A DNA stretch of 64,000 nucleotides, taken from positions 682,001-746,000 of the forward strand of contig CBDETA010000003.1 in NCBI GenBank assembly GCA_965242785.1, written 5' to 3'. The notes beneath the pieces were generated by a model. The model did no database searches. It was not told the origin of the DNA and worked only from the letters and a program-made list of their open reading frames with translations. Within the stretch, counting starts at the first letter, position 1, and every line of letters begins with the position of its first letter. This stretch comes from Maricaulis sp965242785 (GTDB lineage Bacteria; Pseudomonadota; Alphaproteobacteria; Caulobacterales; Maricaulaceae). The translations under genes were made by a program, and so were the position numbers. Below, piece after piece: positions 7,829 to 16,101 of this stretch.

Positions 7829-9202
7829 TTACGCGCCGGCGCCGCCTTTGGCCAGCGCGGCCTCCTTGTCGGAAAAGCTCATGCCATCGGAGGCGCGCAC
7901 CGGCTCGATGCCCAGCTCGTGCCGGGCCCGGCGGCAGATCACCGAGGCGAACTGTTCATTCAACTCGACCAGCGCCGCGCGCCGGCCACGATTGTGCGCG
8001 GCGACCAGGGTCGAACCGGAACCGCCGAAAATGTCGAGCACCAGATCCCCGGACTTCGAGGAATTGCGGATCGCCCGTTCAAGCAGCGCGACCGGCTTCA
8101 TGGTCGGGTGGGCTTTGGACGAGCGCGGTTTGTCGCACTCCCAGACCGAGGTTTCGTTGGTCGGACCATACCAGCTGTGCGCGGCGCCAGGCTTCCAGGT
8201 GTAGTGAAGCGCTTCGTGCGCATAATTGATGTCGGCTCGCGAGAGCACGATGTGCCCTTTGAACCAGATGATCACATGCTTCGCAGGAATTCCGGCATCC
8301 GCCATACCCTCCATCACCGCCATCTGCCCCGAGCCTCCAGGAGCACTGAAGGCATAGACCGCAGCACCGGGCGCGAGAGCATTGAACGCCGCGCCGAACG
8401 CAGCACCGATGAAGGAGCGCAGCCCATCGCCCTGCAGCTTGTCATTTGAGATATCAGTGGCGTTGCCATTGCGGCCGAGCGACTTGTTCATCGCCGCCTG
8501 TTTCCCCGAGTAGTCGCCCCCGTAGGGCGGATCCGTCAGCAACAGCGCCACCTCGCCTTCGGCGGCCACTTGCGCGACCACGGCCGGGTCAGTGCTGTCG
8601 CCGCACACCAGGCGATGATCGCCAATGTGCCAGACCTCTCCGCGCTCGACCACATCCGGCCCGATCAGCGGGTCCGGCCCAGACTCATCGGCAGGGCCCT
8701 CGGCTTGCGGATCGTCAGACGACGCAGCCTTTGATTTGGCCGCCTTGGCCTTCCGGTTCTCGGTCGGCAGGTCGAAGTCGTCGACCAGCTTGGCCAGCTC
8801 GTTGGTCGTGAAGCCGATCTCGTCAAGGCGGATATCATCACCATGCAGATCGGCCAGCTCGGCCTTCAGAAGATCATCATCCCAGCGCGCCATGTCGGCG
8901 ATCCGGTTGTCGGCCAGGCAATAGGCCCGCGCCTCGTCCAGGCTCATGTGCGACAGGTCCACTCCCGGGACCGTCTCCATGCCCAGATCCTTGGCCGCTT
9001 CCCAGCGACCATGCCCGGCCAGGATCATTCCGTCCTGCCAGACACCGACCGGCACATTGAACCCGAACCGCTTGATCGCCGCCTTCAGCGTCTCCAGCTG
9101 CCGCTTGGAGTGCTTGCGCGCATTGCGCTCATACGGCCGAAGGTCGGCGACCTGAAACTCCCGAACCGGAGCCAGCACCACCTGATCAAACGAGGAATCC
9201 AC
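7829..9202 (-). CDS. DNA methyltransferase fused to ParB-like N-terminal domain
   Basis: 457 residues. Residues about 15-140 are a ParB/sulfiredoxin-type domain (LRPYERNARKHS, ILAGHGRWEAAKDLGME, DNRIAD). A charged linker follows, then an amino-methyltransferase with DPPYGG (motif IV, about residue 220) ahead of the AdoMet-binding DIFGGSGST (about residue 395). That order is the beta class, like CcrM, so the target is an exocyclic amine, most likely adenine N6. No cognate restriction gene is nearby, so a solitary phage methylase protecting or marking phage DNA is likely. This architecture is common in alphaproteobacterial prophages; the role of its ParB part is unknown. Confidence 0.88.
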   Translation of the reverse strand: MDSSFDQVVLAPVREFQVADLRPYERNARKHSKRQLETLKAAIKRFGFNVPVGVWQDGMILAGHGRWEAAKDLGMETVPGVDLSHMSLDEARAYCLADNRIADMARWDDDLLKAELADLHGDDIRLDEIGFTTNELAKLVDDFDLPTENRKAKAAKSKAASSDDPQAEGPADESGPDPLIGPDVVERGEVWHIGDHRLVCGDSTDPAVVAQVAAEGEVALLLTDPPYGGDYSGKQAAMNKSLGRNGNATDISNDKLQGDGLRSFIGAAFGAAFNALAPGAAVYAFSAPGGSGQMAVMEGMADAGIPAKHVIIWFKGHIVLSRADINYAHEALHYTWKPGAAHSWYGPTNETSVWECDKPRSSKAHPTMKPVALLERAIRNSSKSGDLVLDIFGGSGSTLVAAHNRGRRAALVELNEQFASVICRRARHELGIEPVRASDGMSFSDKEAALAKGGAGA

Positions 9203-9345
9203 GGTCCACGGTCACCCATGTTGAAAAGCTGTGTGTGTGCCAAACCCTCGCGCTCAGATGCCCCGTATACGGGAAATGCCCCAGGAGGACCCGCGGAAAC
9301 GGGGCAAGGGCTTGAAATAGCGCGGGAATGGCTGGGAACCGGGCA

Positions 9346-9378
9346 CGAAAAACCCCGCGCGGCGGGTGCCGGCGGGGT
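9346..9378 (-). terminator. intrinsic terminator before the methylase gene
   Basis: On the minus strand ACCCCGC pairs with GCGGGGT around a GC-rich loop and is followed by TTTTT. It lies in the 235-base gap (9203-9437) between the unknown gene 9438-10220 and the methylase, the only large gap in the leftward operon. This is where an early/late transcription switch would be expected. Nothing else recognised in the gap. Confidence 0.7.
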
Positions 9379-9437
9379 CTTTGTGGACGCAGTTTCCACT
9401 TCTAGGGAAAATCATATCCGCTAAAACTGTTTTACAG

Positions 9438-10220
9438 TCAACCAGTCCCCATGCCGAAATGTTGACCGAGGACCGACAAGCCAATGGAAAGCATGGTGCA
9501 TTTTATCGCCCGGACCCGCACTGCGTCCCGCCGTTCCTCCTCGCCCGCCTCGATGGCGAAGTTGTCGATCGGCTGGCCCCCGTCCAGGCAGACCCAGTTG
9601 ACGATGCGGCGGATGTTCACCGCCTTCCGGCGTGGCAGCCAGCGGAAGAAGGACTGGCCCGCCTCGCGAAACTGGCCCGCGGCGGTGCAGTGGTTGATCA
9701 CCGACATCTCCGTGTCGCCGCCGCCGCCACCATCCACGCGCGGATCCGACAGGTCGTAGGAAGACGAGCCGACCTTGCTGGCATCGTTGAGGAAGGCGTA
9801 GTGCGCACCGGCTGCCAGCTCCTCCAGCGATATCGCACCATCCCCGCGCGCTGGCTTGTAGAGCCGGTAGAGCTCGGTCGAGGGCGACATCGCCCGGATG
9901 TCCTTCCCGCTGATCTCGATGCCCCGCACCATGGCCGTGAAGGCGTCAATGTGCTGGCCGTGGATCGACTTGGACAGCTCGCGCTCATAGCGGCGCAGGA
10001 CGGCCAGGCGCTCTTGGGCGGCCCGGAACTCCTCGCTGTTGACCAGATCGGCCTGCCGCTTGGCCTCGGCCTCGGCCTTGGCGCTCCGGATCCGGGCCAA
10101 GTAGTCGGCATGATCCCGATATCCTGCCTGCCGGGCGCGTTCATCCATCGCCTCACTGGCCTTGGCCTGGGCAGCTGACAGGCCTGCATGCATTGCGTTC
10201 GTCGCCTCAAGCCGTGCCAT
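9438..10220 (-). CDS. unknown phage protein, possible late-gene regulator
   Basis: 260 residues, soluble. The first 90 residues are helical and charged, likely coiled coil. The C-terminal third (from about residue 165: a GGGGG stretch, then a run of helices ending LSVLGQHFG) has the general look of the DUF6456 domain found in Caulobacterales regulators, which also ends in a helix with AxHYG. It is the last gene before the terminator at 9346-9378 and immediately follows the replication initiator, the position of antiterminator Q in lambdoid maps. Function inferred only from position and this weak resemblance. The start overlaps the initiator stop by 14 bases. Confidence 0.55.
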   Translation of the reverse strand: MARLEATNAMHAGLSAAQAKASEAMDERARQAGYRDHADYLARIRSAKAEAEAKRQADLVNSEEFRAAQERLAVLRRYERELSKSIHGQHIDAFTAMVRGIEISGKDIRAMSPSTELYRLYKPARGDGAISLEELAAGAHYAFLNDASKVGSSSYDLSDPRVDGGGGGDTEMSVINHCTAAGQFREAGQSFFRWLPRRKAVNIRRIVNWVCLDGGQPIDNFAIEAGEEERRDAVRVRAIKCTMLSIGLSVLGQHFGMGTG

Positions 10221-11145
10221 GGGCGCGCTCCTCGTCCTGGGAATTGGGGGAAGGTTTCGTCTGCAGCGTCGGCTCGAACCAATCCGCCGGCGCTTCGGTC
10301 CCGGCCCAGACGGCCCGGCCGCTCTCGATCACGCGCTGGCCAAAGACACACGTCCACACGCTGTTCTTGTCATAGGCCAGATGGATCATCGCCCCCGTGA
10401 AAACCGACCGGAACTCGCGCTCATCGCCATCGACCACGATGCGCTTGTGTCCGCTCTCCGGTCCGCTAGACACCACCGCCACCCGGAAGCGTCCGCGCCA
10501 GGGCTTCAGCTTCGCCGGCATCCGGCTGTCATTGGCGGCCAGCGCCGCGCGGATCAGATCACCTTCGGGCCCCTGCAGGTCCGCACCCACCTCATCCCAG
10601 CCGGCCGGGCGCGTGCCCTCGGGCTCGCGCGCGTCCGCGCTGGATGTAGTATTTGTGGTCTTATTGTAGTGGGAGACACTACCGTCTCCCTTTTGCGTCG
10701 TATTTGTCTCCCTTTTGCGTCGTATTTGTCTCCCTTTCCCGTCCTTAAAGGGAGACATATTGTCTCCCTTTGTTTCCTCATCACCCACCGTCTGGGCTAT
10801 GCGAATTCGCAGGCTTTTCGGCAGCCCGTCGATGGGGATCAATTCGCACAGCTTGTCGAGGCTAATCTGGTAGATCGGCGCGTTGCCCCGCCCCGATCCG
10901 GTGCCCTCCTGCATCGCCAGGATGCCCAGCTCGGACAGGCGCTTGAGCGCCCTCTGCACCTGCCGCTCGCCGTGCCCGGTGTCCAGGGCGAGGTATTCCT
11001 TGGCCAGCGGCCGCATGCCCATGCCGTCATCGCTGGCGGCATCTGCGATCCGAGCGCCGACCGCCTTGACCGCCGCCTCCGAGACCTCCTTGGGCACGCC
11101 CAGGCCGCGTGTCATCCAGAACAGGCCTTGAACAAAGCCGCTCAT
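10207..11145 (-). CDS. phage replication initiator (lambda O-like) containing the origin
   Basis: 312 residues from ATG 11145, behind GGAGGT; the longer frame to 11193 is not needed. Residues about 40-85 form a winged helix (a YLALDTGHGERQVQRALKRL stretch followed by ELGIL), as in phage initiators that bind iterons. The middle (about residues 120-170) is low-complexity, rich in K, G and R, and encoded by the repeat array at 10671-10771. The C-terminal half has a small domain with GRFRVAVVSSG and VWTCVFG and probably recruits helicase, by analogy with lambda O. It lies in the same operon as DnaB (14247-15773). Family assignment rests on the winged helix, the embedded repeats and context. Confidence 0.7.
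   Translation of the reverse strand: MSGFVQGLFWMTRGLGVPKEVSEAAVKAVGARIADAASDDGMGMRPLAKEYLALDTGHGERQVQRALKRLSELGILAMQEGTGSGRGNAPIYQISLDKLCELIPIDGLPKSLRIRIAQTVGDEETKGDNMSPFKDGKGRQIRRKRETNTTQKGDGSVSHYNKTTNTTSSADAREPEGTRPAGWDEVGADLQGPEGDLIRAALAANDSRMPAKLKPWRGRFRVAVVSSGPESGHKRIVVDGDEREFRSVFTGAMIHLAYDKNSVWTCVFGQRVIESGRAVWAGTEAPADWFEPTLQTKPSPNSQDEERAHGTA
10647..10771. other. candidate phage replication origin (iterons)
   Basis: Six copies of GTCTCCC or its complement: inverted at 10671, direct at 10684, 10706 and 10728 (exact 22-bp spacing, the first two units identical over 22 bp), inverted at 10750 and direct at 10762. The last pair forms a perfect 10-bp inverted repeat with a 5-base loop (10747-10771); the first pair makes a 7-bp inverted repeat. 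A T/A-richer stretch (10641-10670) flanks the array in very GC-rich DNA. It lies inside the initiator gene in frame, as lambda ori lies inside O. Confidence 0.75.
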
Positions 11146-11276
11146 GCGCACCTCCGATACAGCTGACAGAGAGAAGGGGGATTGAGCGCGCACCGATTCC
11201 CCTTGGCCCCGCGCGCGGCTGGCGTAAGGTGATCGGCGTCAAGGGGCAGAGCCCCGCTCAAACTGGAGAAACTGAC

Positions 11277-11852
11277 ATGGACCTCGAAACCAAGGCTGCA
11301 CTGGCCCGGCAATTCCCCGATTACGACATGGAAACCCTGCCCGACCTGCCGGATGCATGGGTGTCGGTGACCGGGCCGCACGACCCCTTCCCCGTCTTCG
11401 AGATCAAGGCCGGCAACGGTGCCGTCTTCCTGCACATTGACCACCCAGACCGCGCCCAGCGGATCCCTGACACCGGCTGCGCCCGATTCATCATCATGGC
11501 CAGCGCAGACGGCCAGATCGATGATGACACCAAGATGGTGGTCGAGGACGAATGGGACCGCGCGCATGAGGCGGTGATGATTGAGGTGGTCGCTCTGCTG
11601 TTCGCCGCCGGATTGGCGGAGACGATCGGCGCGGATGCGCTGGCCAAGGTGAAGCGGCGGAACCGGCAAAGCTTGTCCGATCCGGCCACGCCCTCCGGCG
11701 TTTGCGCCTCGCACGATTTCTGCGACGCCAACATGGTCATGGCCGATGCCATCCAAGCGGCCACGGGCGAGTATCCGAACGGGGACAATCCGCTCTGGAA
11801 CCCGGCTTGGACCGCCGCAAAGCTCAACTGGCTGACTTCCCGTGACCGGTAG
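11277..11852 (+). CDS. unknown 191-residue protein on the opposite strand
   Basis: Starts MDLETKAALARQFPDYDMET behind GGAG with an 8-base spacer. Acidic, no membrane segment. A central hydrophobic helix (VMIEVVALLFAAGLAE) and a C-terminal NGDNPLWNPAWTAAKLNWL are the only marked features. It runs against the surrounding leftward operon and overlaps the following HTH gene by 11 bases, so the two form a transcription unit of their own. A two-gene toxin/antitoxin or lysogenic-conversion pair would fit this layout, but no family was recognised. Confidence 0.7.
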   Translation: MDLETKAALARQFPDYDMETLPDLPDAWVSVTGPHDPFPVFEIKAGNGAVFLHIDHPDRAQRIPDTGCARFIIMASADGQIDDDTKMVVEDEWDRAHEAVMIEVVALLFAAGLAETIGADALAKVKRRNRQSLSDPATPSGVCASHDFCDANMVMADAIQAATGEYPNGDNPLWNPAWTAAKLNWLTSRDR

Positions 11853-12042
11853 CGAGCTGAAAGCCGCGCGTCGTGCGCTGGGCCTCTCCGTCGAGGAGAT
11901 GGCCCGCGCCCTGCGCCTGTCCGAAGCGAACGGGGCCGACACGATCCGCAAATGGGAGCGCGACAAGCCACCCATTACCGGCCCGGCCTCGGTCGCTGTC
12001 GAAGCGATGCTGAAGGGTTTCACACCGAAGCCCTCCGTCTAG
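11842..12042 (+). CDS. small XRE-type HTH protein
   Basis: 66 residues from GTG 11842. LKAARRALGLSVEEMARAL and then DTIRKWERDKPPITGPASVA form the five-helix Cro/CI-type DNA-binding fold with little else, as in antitoxins and small phage repressors. It overlaps the end of the 191-residue gene upstream and runs 23 bases into the convergent methyltransferase gene. Likely autoregulates its pair (inference). Confidence 0.75.
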   Translation: MTGSELKAARRALGLSVEEMARALRLSEANGADTIRKWERDKPPITGPASVAVEAMLKGFTPKPSV

Positions 12043-13579
12043 GCAGACCCGCATCCGCCGCCGCGATCCGTTCGCCCAGCCACCGCATCACGGCCACAGC
12101 CATGGAGTTGCCGTAGGCCTTGTATTGCGGCCCGTCCGGGCAATCCGTCGCGTCCCGGCCCCGCCAAGGGATCAGGGTGTGATCATCAGGAAAGCCCTGC
12201 AGTCGGGCACACTCGGTGGTCGTGAAGCGGCGCACGCGCCAGCCTATGGCGGGATCCGCGACCATGGCTCGTGAGCCGCCGCCATCGCCGCCGCGAAGCG
12301 TGTGCGAGACCCCGCTCTCGTCCACCTCCATCTGGGCCCCGTCATCGCCTCGGCCGCGGATGGCAATTGACACAGCCAGCTGCCCGCCCGCATTGGCATG
12401 GCTCTCGGCATGGCCCATCGCGCGCATGGTCGGCGCGAGGCCTTCCACCGCGTCGGCGCCGTAATCCTTGCAGGAAAAGGCGATGGGTTCGGGAATGAAA
12501 TCGGACGTTTCCAGATCCACGCTCGTCCCGCCGGCGCTCGTCCGCGTCAGGCACTTCGCGACGGTCGGCACATAATTCTCGAAATCGGTGTCGCCGGGCA
12601 TGCCCGCGCGCTCTCCGGCAGACGCGCGCAATGGCGCACAAACCTCCGGCACCAGAGCCCCGTCCAATTCCGTGTCCGTGCCCAGGCCCAGGCCCCCGCC
12701 CCCTTTTGTGCGGGCGCTCAGCGTCGGTGCTACGGCATCTCCCCGCACCACGGGCACGGATCCGCCGGCGTGGTCACCGGCATCCGGCAGGCCTTGCAGT
12801 CGGTCTCCACCAGCTCCGCATCCGGAGCGTCCACCAGATCGCCCGCCACCGCCTTCAGGGCCGCGTCCAGGGCCGGCGGCAGCGTCTTGCCCCGTTTCCC
12901 GGCGCGGCGGAGAATTCCCGCCGCTGCCTTGGGGCTCAAATAATACCGCGGCTGGATCTCCGCCGGCGGCTGCAGGACTGAAGACAAGGAAGACACGCTC
13001 GCGGCGTTGGGCCAGGCCGAAATATTGAGCGTCGAGAATACGCCAGGCTGCGACGCCCCGGGGACCGCACACCAGACCGACACCCGGCCACCGTCCTGAT
13101 TTTCGTGGGCAACGGAGGGCGGTATCAGCTCCGACAAGTCCTGCCAGGAAGCAGCCGAAGGCGTTGTCGTCGGTCTTGAGGACATCGGGGACGTTTTCCC
13201 AGACGGCCCAGCGAAGAGATCCGGTGTCTGACAGGTCATGCACAAGCTCCACATAAGCCAGGGACAGCCGCCCGCGGGGATCATCCAGCGAGCCTTTCTT
13301 GCCGGCGATCGAGAAGGCCTGACAGGGCGTGCCACCGACCAGCAATTCCACCATCGGCCAGTCAGCGGCCCGAATGGCGGTAAAATCGCCCAGCAGGGCC
13401 GGCCCGTTCCAGGACGGTGACCATCGCTCGCCTTCGGCCGGCTCGCGCGCGCCCAGCCGGTGTTCCAGCACCGCGCGCGGGAATTTCTCGATCTCCGACA
13501 CAAACGCGGCCCGCCAGCCCAGGGGATCCCAGGCCTCGGATGCCGCCTCGATACCGGAACACACCGAACCGAAGATCAC
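12020..13579 (-). CDS. DNA (cytosine-5) methyltransferase, Dcm type
   Basis: 519 residues from GTG 13579, which overlaps the upstream stop as GTGA. AdoMet motif FGSVCSGIEAASEAW at the N-terminus; catalytic motif GGTPCQAFS (about residue 85); ENV motif WENVPDVL; QRRERVF (about residue 190). The conserved C-terminal motifs (LQGFPDDH, then YKAYGNSMAV) are at the far end, so the variable target-recognition part between (about residues 215-460) is unusually long, rich in G/D and poorly conserved in look. A second modification enzyme in the same phage, with no nuclease beside it, so anti-restriction is the likely role. Confidence 0.92.
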   Translation of the reverse strand: MIFGSVCSGIEAASEAWDPLGWRAAFVSEIEKFPRAVLEHRLGAREPAEGERWSPSWNGPALLGDFTAIRAADWPMVELLVGGTPCQAFSIAGKKGSLDDPRGRLSLAYVELVHDLSDTGSLRWAVWENVPDVLKTDDNAFGCFLAGLVGADTALRCPRKSGRWPGVGLVCGPRGVAAWRILDAQYFGLAQRRERVFLVFSPAAAGGDPAAVLFEPQGSGGNSPPRRETGQDAAAGPGRGPEGGGGRSGGRSGCGAGGDRLQGLPDAGDHAGGSVPVVRGDAVAPTLSARTKGGGGLGLGTDTELDGALVPEVCAPLRASAGERAGMPGDTDFENYVPTVAKCLTRTSAGGTSVDLETSDFIPEPIAFSCKDYGADAVEGLAPTMRAMGHAESHANAGGQLAVSIAIRGRGDDGAQMEVDESGVSHTLRGGDGGGSRAMVADPAIGWRVRRFTTTECARLQGFPDDHTLIPWRGRDATDCPDGPQYKAYGNSMAVAVMRWLGERIAAADAGLPRRRASV

Positions 13580-14250
13580 GGCCGCACCTCCCGGGTCTCG
13601 GTCCAGCGTGTGGCCGGGCGACCGAAGGTTCGTCCGGTTGATCGCGGCGGCATCAGCGGCATGCGCACATCGGTGCGGGCGATCTGGCGGGGCGGGGATG
13701 GCGGGCGGCCAATGCCCCAATCCCGCGCGAATTGCTGGATCGACTTGACCGGCCTTCGCAGGCTCTCCGCCACCGCTTCCGCGCTTTCCCCGGCCAGCAG
13801 GCGGGTGCGGATCTCCACCCGCTCCTCGCCGTCAAATTCGCGCACCTTCTGCAGGGCAATCGGATCAAGGGTCAGCGGCGCGGCGCCCGCCGCCCCGATC
13901 GCGTCCAGGGCCGCCGCGACGGCCGGCTCGTCCGCGTCCAGGATGGTGGGCACCCCTGTCCTAAAATCATTGTCATGCACCCGGCGCAGGGAATCGCGGG
14001 CCGCGTTGGCGTTAAAGGCCACCCCGGTCATCACCGCCGCTTCCAGCGCGCAGATTCCGTCCCGGCGGGCGATCGCCACCACGCCGGCCCAGCGCGCCCG
14101 GTTCGGCTTGACCCCGCGTTGCGAGGCCCGCTCGCGCTGCGGTGCAAACAACAGCTCCGGTTCTGCCTCGCAGACCGTGTTTGCCGCCTCGATGGCGGAC
14201 ACCAGATCGGCAGGCAGTTTGACCACGCGATTGGGTTGCAGGGCGTTCAT
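13576..14250 (-). CDS. unknown phage protein with C-terminal HTH-like segment
   Basis: 224 residues from ATG 14250, behind GAGGAG; overlaps the DnaB stop (ATGA) and the methyltransferase start (GTGA), so all three are translationally coupled. A helical N-terminal half (AIEAANTVCEAEPELLF) precedes RWAGVVAIARRDGICALEAA. Near the C-terminus LLAGESAEAVAESLRRPVKS resembles a helix-turn-helix of the kind used for loading or regulatory proteins. Placed next to DnaB it could be a helicase loader or accessory factor, but no family was recognised. Confidence 0.7.
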   Translation of the reverse strand: MNALQPNRVVKLPADLVSAIEAANTVCEAEPELLFAPQRERASQRGVKPNRARWAGVVAIARRDGICALEAAVMTGVAFNANAARDSLRRVHDNDFRTGVPTILDADEPAVAAALDAIGAAGAAPLTLDPIALQKVREFDGEERVEIRTRLLAGESAEAVAESLRRPVKSIQQFARDWGIGRPPSPPRQIARTDVRMPLMPPRSTGRTFGRPATRWTETREVRP

Positions 14251-15773
14251 GGCGCTCTCCTCGGCTCGATGTCGGAAAATTTCGTGCGGGATCCGTCGAA
14301 GTGCAGTTCGGCCGTCCCGATGGGCCCGTGCCGCTGCTTGCCGATGATCACCTCGGCGCGATGCTCGATGGCCCGAAACGCGTCTTCCCAGGCCAGATAT
14401 TCCGGGGTGTCTTCCTGCGGCCGTTCGCGTTCCTTGTAATAGGCCTCGCGATAGACAAAGCAGACCACGTCCGCATCCTGTTCGATCGACCCGGACTCGC
14501 GCAGGTCCGACAATTGCGGCCGCTTGTCCGCCCGGTTTTCCACCTGCCGTGACAGCTGGGACAGCGCCAGCACCGGCACGCCCAGATCCTTGGCCAAAGC
14601 CTTCAGCGCCTGGGTCACCTCGGACACTTCCTGCACCCGGCTTTCCCCGGCCCGCGTGCGCGAGGCGGTCACAAGCTGCAGGTAATCCACAATGATCAGG
14701 TCCAGCCCGTGCGTGCGCTTCAGGCGACGCGCCCGCGCACACAGCTGGGCGATGGGCAGTCCGCCCTGATCATCGATGTGCAGGGGCAGCGAGGCGATTT
14801 CCAACGCTGCATCGCGCAGCATCTCATACTCGATCCGGTCAATCTCGCCGCGCCGGATTTTGGTGCCCGGAATGCCCGTGTAATCGGCCAGCAGGCGCGT
14901 CGCCAATTGCTCCGACGACATCTCCAGCGAGAAAAACCCGACCACCCCGCCCTTGATGGTCTTGTGCCCGCCCTCGGGCAGCGCCTTCGCCTCATAGGCC
15001 TTGGCGACCGAGAAGGCGATATTCGTGGCCAGGGCGGTTTTGCCCATCGAGGGGCGCCCGGCCAGGATGATCAGATCGGTCGGGTGCAGCCCGCCCAGCT
15101 TGTCATCCAGCGCCTTCAGACCGGTGGATATCCCCGACAGGCCGCCATCGCGTTCATACGCGGCCGAGGCCTGTTCCAGCGATCCGGCCAGCGCCGTCTT
15201 GAAACTGACAAAGCCCCGCTTCGCCGAACCGATCTCGGCCAGGCCGTAAATCTGCTGTTCCACATCCGACAGCAGTGCCCGCGCGTCGATCTCGGCATCC
15301 GCGCCGGCGCGTTCGCTCAACTCCCGGCCGATCCGCACGCCCTCGCGCCGCAGGAACAGCTCGTGGATGATCTTGGCGTATTCCACAGCCGCCAGGCCGG
15401 AAACCGCCCCCTCCATCAGCACGGCCAGATAGGTGGTGCCGCCGATATCGGCCAGCCCTTCATCGCGCTGGAAATGGGTTTTCAGCACCACCGCATCGGC
15501 CAAGGATCCGCGCGAGATCAGGTCTGCCGCCGTCGCGTAGATTCGCTGATGCACCGGGTCATAGAAGTGATCAGCCTTCAGCCAATCGGCCACGCGGTAG
15601 TAAAGCTCGTTGTCGTACAACAGCGCGCCCAGGAAGGCCTGCTCGCCCTCCAGATTGTGCGGCGGTTCAGTGGATTTCGGGTCGCCGGTGATGAAGGGCT
15701 GCAGCGCCGATGTCATCGGCACCACCGTGCCATAGCCCGGCCGGTGCCCAGCGCCTGTTCCGTAATCATCCAT
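14247..15773 (-). CDS. dnaB: replicative DNA helicase, DnaB family
   Basis: 508 residues from ATG 15773. The N-terminal DnaB domain has LEGEQAFLGALLYDNELYY. The RecA-like core has Walker A GRPSMGKTAL (about residue 205), FFSLEMSSEQL, Walker B LIIVDYLQL, and the LSQLSRQVENR and LRESGSIEQDADVV motifs. It unwinds DNA at the replication fork. Being phage-encoded beside an iteron-binding initiator suggests the phage brings its own helicase rather than recruiting the host one. Overlaps the genes on both sides. Confidence 0.96.
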   Translation of the reverse strand: MDDYGTGAGHRPGYGTVVPMTSALQPFITGDPKSTEPPHNLEGEQAFLGALLYDNELYYRVADWLKADHFYDPVHQRIYATAADLISRGSLADAVVLKTHFQRDEGLADIGGTTYLAVLMEGAVSGLAAVEYAKIIHELFLRREGVRIGRELSERAGADAEIDARALLSDVEQQIYGLAEIGSAKRGFVSFKTALAGSLEQASAAYERDGGLSGISTGLKALDDKLGGLHPTDLIILAGRPSMGKTALATNIAFSVAKAYEAKALPEGGHKTIKGGVVGFFSLEMSSEQLATRLLADYTGIPGTKIRRGEIDRIEYEMLRDAALEIASLPLHIDDQGGLPIAQLCARARRLKRTHGLDLIIVDYLQLVTASRTRAGESRVQEVSEVTQALKALAKDLGVPVLALSQLSRQVENRADKRPQLSDLRESGSIEQDADVVCFVYREAYYKERERPQEDTPEYLAWEDAFRAIEHRAEVIIGKQRHGPIGTAELHFDGSRTKFSDIEPRRAP

Positions 15774-16101
15774 GGGCGGCCCTCCCCTCGGCCACAAACC
15801 GCCCCTCGCGCAGATAGCCGCGCCAGCCGGCGGGAGTTTCGATTTCCGGATAAACGCTGGCCTCGAACACCGATCCGGTGACCAGCCAGGACGGCCGCCG
15901 CCATGGCTGGCGATATCCCACCGGATCCACCACCACCCGCTCGCCCGAAACCGGGCAGCACAGCTCGATCCGGGCAATGCTGCCCGGCTTCAGGCACGGC
16001 CGGCCGGCCGCATCCTGGAATTGATAGTCGCCGGGCCACAGCACCCGGCCCTCGCGGATCAGATTGGCCTTGAAGCGCTGCGGGCGCGGGCGGGCGGTCA
16101 T
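15766..16101 (-). CDS. small phage protein resembling DUF6527
   Basis: 111 residues. Pattern PGSIARIELCCPVSGERVVVD, then PSWLVTGSVFEASVYPEIET, then GWRGYLREGRF recalls the DUF6527 domain (a short beta domain with a CxCP pair and a terminal WHGYL motif), although the usual Cys/His near the end are partly replaced here. Overlaps the ASCH gene upstream (ATGA) and DnaB downstream. Assignment is by eye and tentative; function unknown. Confidence 0.6.
   Translation of the reverse strand: MTARPRPQRFKANLIREGRVLWPGDYQFQDAAGRPCLKPGSIARIELCCPVSGERVVVDPVGYRQPWRRPSWLVTGSVFEASVYPEIETPAGWRGYLREGRFVAEGRAAHG

Noticed and set aside
10671..10771. possible CRISPR array
   Set aside because: Units are 22 bp with no unique spacers, half the elements are inverted, and it lies in frame in a gene; an origin explains it better.
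11142..12023. 293-residue minus-strand frame
   Set aside because: Would continue the leftward operon, but reads as a shadow; the plus-strand frames have a good ribosome binding site, a coupled start and an HTH fold.
13580..13720. N-terminal 47-residue extension of the cytosine methyltransferase
   Set aside because: Overlaps the upstream gene; the GTG at 13579 gives the usual start right before FGSVCSG and a GTGA junction.
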